A stretch of 64,000 nucleotides of DNA, from positions 4,920,501-4,984,500 of the forward strand of contig NZ_CP061038.1 of assembly GCF_014490665.1 (NCBI RefSeq), given 5' to 3'. A program made the translations under genes and the position numbers. The notes beneath the pieces are model-generated. The model did no database searches and had not been told where the DNA came from. It saw nothing but the letters and a program-made list of their open reading frames with translations. Below, in pieces: positions 62,647 to 64,000 of the stretch. The DNA is from Sphingomonas alpina. Its GTDB lineage: Bacteria > Pseudomonadota > Alphaproteobacteria > Sphingomonadales > Sphingomonadaceae. Position 1 is the first letter of the stretch, and each line of letters begins with the position of its first letter.

Positions 62647-63765
62647 ATGCGTTCACTGAAGACCATCATGTTGCTGGCAACGTCCGCGCTGCTGATCGGC
62701 GCTGCCGCGCCGGCGCCGGGTTACAGCGAGGCGGATTTCGCGCGGGTCGCCAAGTTTGACGCGCACGTCCATGCCAATGTCAACGATCCGCGTTTCCTGG
62801 ACGTGGCGCGGCGCGATGGGTTTGATCTGCTGTCGATCAACGTCGACTATCCCGATTTTCCGCCGTTGCCGTTGCAGGCGACGGTCGCGCATCAGATGCA
62901 GGCGATCGACGCCAACCGCTTCCGCTTCGCTACTACGCTTTCCATGCAGGGCTTCGGTACGCCAGGCTGGACCGAGCGCACGAACCGCGCATTGGACGAC
63001 GCGTTTGCCCGCGGTGCGGTGGCGGTGAAGGTGTGGAAAAATATCGGCATGGTCGCCACCGATGCGCAGGGGAAACGCGTCTTCCTTGACGATCCGCGTT
63101 TCGACGGGGTGATGGCGCATCTTGAGCAGCGCGGCGTGCCGCTGATCGCGCACCAGGCTGAACCGAAGAATTGCTGGTTGCCGCTCGACCAGATGACGAC
63201 CGAGAACGACCGCTCCTATTTCAAGGAGCATCCCGAATATTACATGTACCTCCATCCCGAAGAGCCGAGCTACGAGGCGCTGATGGCGGCGCGCGACCGG
63301 TTCGTCGCCCGCCATCCCAAACTCGCCTTTGACGGCGCGCATATGGCAAGCCTTGAATGGAGTGTGGACGAACTGGCGCGATTCTTCGATCGCTATCCCA
63401 ACACGGTGGTGGATCTCGCGGCACGAATGTCCAACCTGCAGGTTCAGTCCAATGCCGATATCGCCAAGGTGCGCGCCTTCTTCGTCAAATATCAGGATCG
63501 TATCCTGTACGGCACCGACCTGACGGACAGTCCGCCCGATCCGGCCGCACGCGCGCAGAATCCGCCCGCCACCGGCAATTTCGCAAAAGAGGCCGACCAG
63601 GTCTGGCGCGCGGACTGGCGTTATCTGGCGACTCCGCTCGGCCAGCGGGTCGATGCGATCAATGCCGATGCCCAGGGCCTGAACCTACCCCGTGCGGTGA
63701 TCGACAAGATCTATTGGAAGAATGCCCGGCGTTTTTTCAAACTGGGCGGGGCTTCTTCAAGCTGA
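62647..63765 (+). CDS. Secreted amidohydrolase-family TIM-barrel protein
   Basis: 372-residue protein with a signal peptide (TIMLLATSALLIGAAAPAPG). AKFDAHVHANVNDPRFLDVA carries the paired metal histidines, AVAVKVWKNIGMVATDAQ and GVPLIAHQAEPKNCWLPLDQ follow, and the last-strand motif is ILYGTDLTDSPPD. It belongs to the amidohydrolase-2 group. In this cluster a deacetylase acting on N-acetyl sugars is possible, but classical NagA/AgaA enzymes are cytoplasmic and of a different subgroup. It is divergent from GH36 across the TTTCG repeats, so co-regulated with it. Confidence 0.82.
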   Translation: MRSLKTIMLLATSALLIGAAAPAPGYSEADFARVAKFDAHVHANVNDPRFLDVARRDGFDLLSINVDYPDFPPLPLQATVAHQMQAIDANRFRFATTLSMQGFGTPGWTERTNRALDDAFARGAVAVKVWKNIGMVATDAQGKRVFLDDPRFDGVMAHLEQRGVPLIAHQAEPKNCWLPLDQMTTENDRSYFKEHPEYYMYLHPEEPSYEALMAARDRFVARHPKLAFDGAHMASLEWSVDELARFFDRYPNTVVDLAARMSNLQVQSNADIAKVRAFFVKYQDRILYGTDLTDSPPDPAARAQNPPATGNFAKEADQVWRADWRYLATPLGQRVDAINADAQGLNLPRAVIDKIYWKNARRFFKLGGASSS

Positions 63766-63776
63766 AGGCCTGACGC

Positions 63777-64000
63777 TCAGGCGATGTGAAGGCGGAAACC
63801 CAGCCGGTCGGCCGCTGCCTGCATGCCCGCATCGGCGGCATCGGTGACGAGATCGTCGATCTCGGCCACGTTCATGATGCGGTGCAGGCAGACGCGACCG
63901 AACTTGGACTGATCGGTCACTGCAATCACTTGCCCCGCCGCCTTGACCATCTTTCGGTTAAGTACCGCTTCGGGCTCGAAATGGGTGGTGATGCCGCGCT
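63777..64000 (-). CDS. DeoR-family transcriptional regulator, C-terminal part (5' end outside window)
   Basis: The last 74 codons of a DeoR/GlpR-type repressor. GITTHFEPEAVLNRKMVKAA, VIAVTDQSKFGRVCLHRIMN and DDLVTDAADAGMQAAADRLG are the end of the sugar-phosphate sensor domain, where the SKFGR loop is conserved. The helix-turn-helix lies beyond base 64000. Position and the CGAAA repeats suggest an AgaR-like repressor of the amino-sugar genes. It is convergent with the preceding amidohydrolase gene. Confidence 0.9.
   Translation of the reverse strand, partial: RGITTHFEPEAVLNRKMVKAAGQVIAVTDQSKFGRVCLHRIMNVAEIDDLVTDAADAGMQAAADRLGFRLHIA

Noticed and set aside
1..64000. CRISPR arrays and rRNA genes
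   Set aside because: No regularly spaced direct repeats of CRISPR length and no rRNA sequence was recognised; the CGAAA and AACAGC repeats are too short and irregularly spaced.

Overview
The window looks like chromosomal DNA from a high-GC alphaproteobacterium of the Sphingomonas type. This is an inference from gene content: several TonB-dependent receptors, many short-chain dehydrogenases (SDRs), a lipid-exporter (Mla) operon whose permease carries an N-terminal STAS domain, spinster-type MFS carriers, and sugar-acid catabolic genes next to outer-membrane receptors. No rRNA or CRISPR array was seen. One tRNA gene, tRNA-Ser(GGA), is present at 10251-10341.

Layout. 1-8847 is core envelope biology: the 3' part of an RND efflux pump gene, a DUF445 membrane protein, a HAD phosphatase, and a compact four-gene Mla/MCE operon with overlapping start and stop codons. 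8848-9282 is non-coding and holds eight copies of GCTGTT/AACAGC. A secreted cyclophilin and tRNA-Ser follow. Immediately downstream of the tRNA is a decayed tyrosine-recombinase gene, so the next segment may be an old integrated island.

10817-25181 is a catabolic block: a frameshifted IclR regulator, a Baeyer-Villiger-type flavin monooxygenase, two acyl-CoA ligases, an MFS carrier, an amidohydrolase, an SMP-30 lactonase, a pair of acyl-CoA dehydrogenases, a SnoaL/NTF2-like protein, two SDRs (one without visible catalytic residues) and an enoyl-CoA hydratase. Together they could open a cyclic ketone to a lactone, hydrolyse it, activate the acid with CoA and beta-oxidise it. A TonB receptor (25497-27716) could import the substrate, which the sequence does not identify. 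27974-35034 holds an Lrp regulator, a second TonB receptor followed by a secreted amidohydrolase, a two-domain SDR fusion and another SDR.

35107-55445 is a uronate (pectin-type) utilisation locus: two esterases, a large TonB receptor, a cupin, kduD, kduI, uxaC, uxaA, a hydratase of the keto-acid family, an ExuT-like carrier, and a three-gene secreted operon (LamG-type protein, DUF885 peptidase, GH43 glycosidase). A 14-bp palindrome-like site of form TGACACCGGTTWCC occurs five times, in the control regions of the receptor, the cupin, uxaC, uxaA and the hydratase. Two pathway genes survive only as N-terminal stumps: a KDG kinase start and a fructuronate-reductase-type fragment. An IS630-type transposase remnant closes the block.

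56037-64000 is an amino-sugar (probably N-acetylgalactosamine) locus: sugar kinase, AgaS-like SIS protein, GatZ/AgaZ-like protein, DMT permease, GH36 glycosidase, secreted amidohydrolase and the 3' end of a DeoR/AgaR-type regulator, with CGAAA tandem repeats as likely operators.

Three otherwise coherent genes (IclR at 11198-11202, the SDR fusion at 34082-34089, the LamG protein at 49379-49385) each show a single-base frame slip at or next to a homopolymer. These may be sequencing errors or real lesions, and I flag them separately.
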